This document shows positions 63,944-64,000 of a stretch of DNA of 64,000 nucleotides, piece after piece. Position 1 is the stretch's first letter. Each line of letters opens with the position of its first letter. Position numbers and translations under genes: made by a program. The stretch covers positions 1 to 64,000 of the forward strand of contig CALKIR010000023.1 of assembly GCA_937995985.1 (NCBI GenBank). The letters are read 5' to 3'. Source of the stretch: an uncultured Alcaligenaceae bacterium (GTDB lineage Bacteria; Pseudomonadota; Gammaproteobacteria; Burkholderiales; Burkholderiaceae_B). The notes below the pieces were generated by a model. The model was given only the letters and a program-made list of their open reading frames with translations. It did not search any database and was not told the DNA's origin.

Positions 63944-64000
63944 ATGCTGTTGAAAAAATATCGTCCTGAACCTCGTCATGAGGATTATGTTCGTTCTGAG
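63944..64000 (+). CDS. hemH: Partial gene, probable ferrochelatase N-terminus
   Basis: The first 19 codons read MLLKKYRPEPRHEDYVRSE and run off the window. The RPEP-H pattern and the position after hrcA resemble ferrochelatase N-termini in Alcaligenaceae, but the conserved core is outside the window, so the call rests on context. Confidence 0.4.
   Translation, partial: MLLKKYRPEPRHEDYVRSE

Noticed and set aside
1..64000. Prophage, insertion sequence, CRISPR array or toxin-antitoxin pair
   Set aside because: No transposase, integrase, phage structural gene, regularly spaced repeats or recognisable toxin-antitoxin pair was seen; the gene content is core metabolism and maintenance.

Overview
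The window looks like a chromosomal core region of a betaproteobacterium in Burkholderiales, most likely Alcaligenaceae. Pointers are the blocks fis-purH-ruvC-ruvA and ruvB, minCDE, bamE beside fur, nadK-recN beside hrcA (with a probable hemH next), adjacent N-degron transferases (aat, bpt), a phasin gene, a caa3-type CtaG and a double-length UvrA. Base composition is moderate, with AT-rich intergenic stretches. There is no prophage, insertion sequence, CRISPR array or rRNA operon. All assignments come from reading the sequence; no database search was run.

Layout. 0-3.7 kb: a DUF4870-like membrane protein, then an inositol-phosphate module on the minus strand (inositol-3-phosphate synthase and a fused CDP-inositol/CDP-alcohol transferase). 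3.7-7.7 kb: a thiamine-diphosphate enzyme and glutaryl-CoA dehydrogenase, divergent from a LysR regulator across a region with repeated TTTGCA-N5-TGCAAA-type sites. 7.7-12 kb: purU, an LhgO-like flavoprotein, pdxH, chaC, tcdA. 12-17.6 kb: a 1858-residue tandem UvrA. 17.7-21.7 kb: a 42-residue basic orphan protein, a glycosyltransferase, an unknown acidic protein, ettA and a glycine-zipper lipoprotein. 21.8-25.6 kb: glnS-minC-minD-minE. 25.7-28.1 kb: a two-gene cytochrome bd-like operon whose CydA-like subunit has lost the usual haem ligands. 28.1-38.9 kb: ClC channel, recQ, ruvB (with a LexA-type box), a dehydratase, ruvA, ruvC, purH, fis, dusB, ubiH. 39-50.9 kb: ctaG, bepA-type protease, YheT-type hydrolase, zinc-ribbon protein, azlCD, rhlE-type helicase, thioredoxin-like protein, EI24 protein, CinA/MoaB-like protein, IclR regulator, phasin, pyrD. 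50.9-64 kb: bpt, aat, NUDIX, dicarboxylate symporter, tRNA-Cys, ggt, tRNA-Gly, murB, dapB, bamE, fur, recN, nadK, hrcA and a truncated probable hemH.

The most unusual items are the CydA/CydB-like pair lacking haem ligands (25703-28098), the inositol-phosphate module resembling the di-myo-inositol-phosphate pathway of hyperthermophiles (613-3195), the orphan 42-residue basic protein in its own transcription unit (17700-17828), the phased LysR-type operator array (6643-6753), and paired operators and a structured 3' region around the phasin gene (48807-49750).
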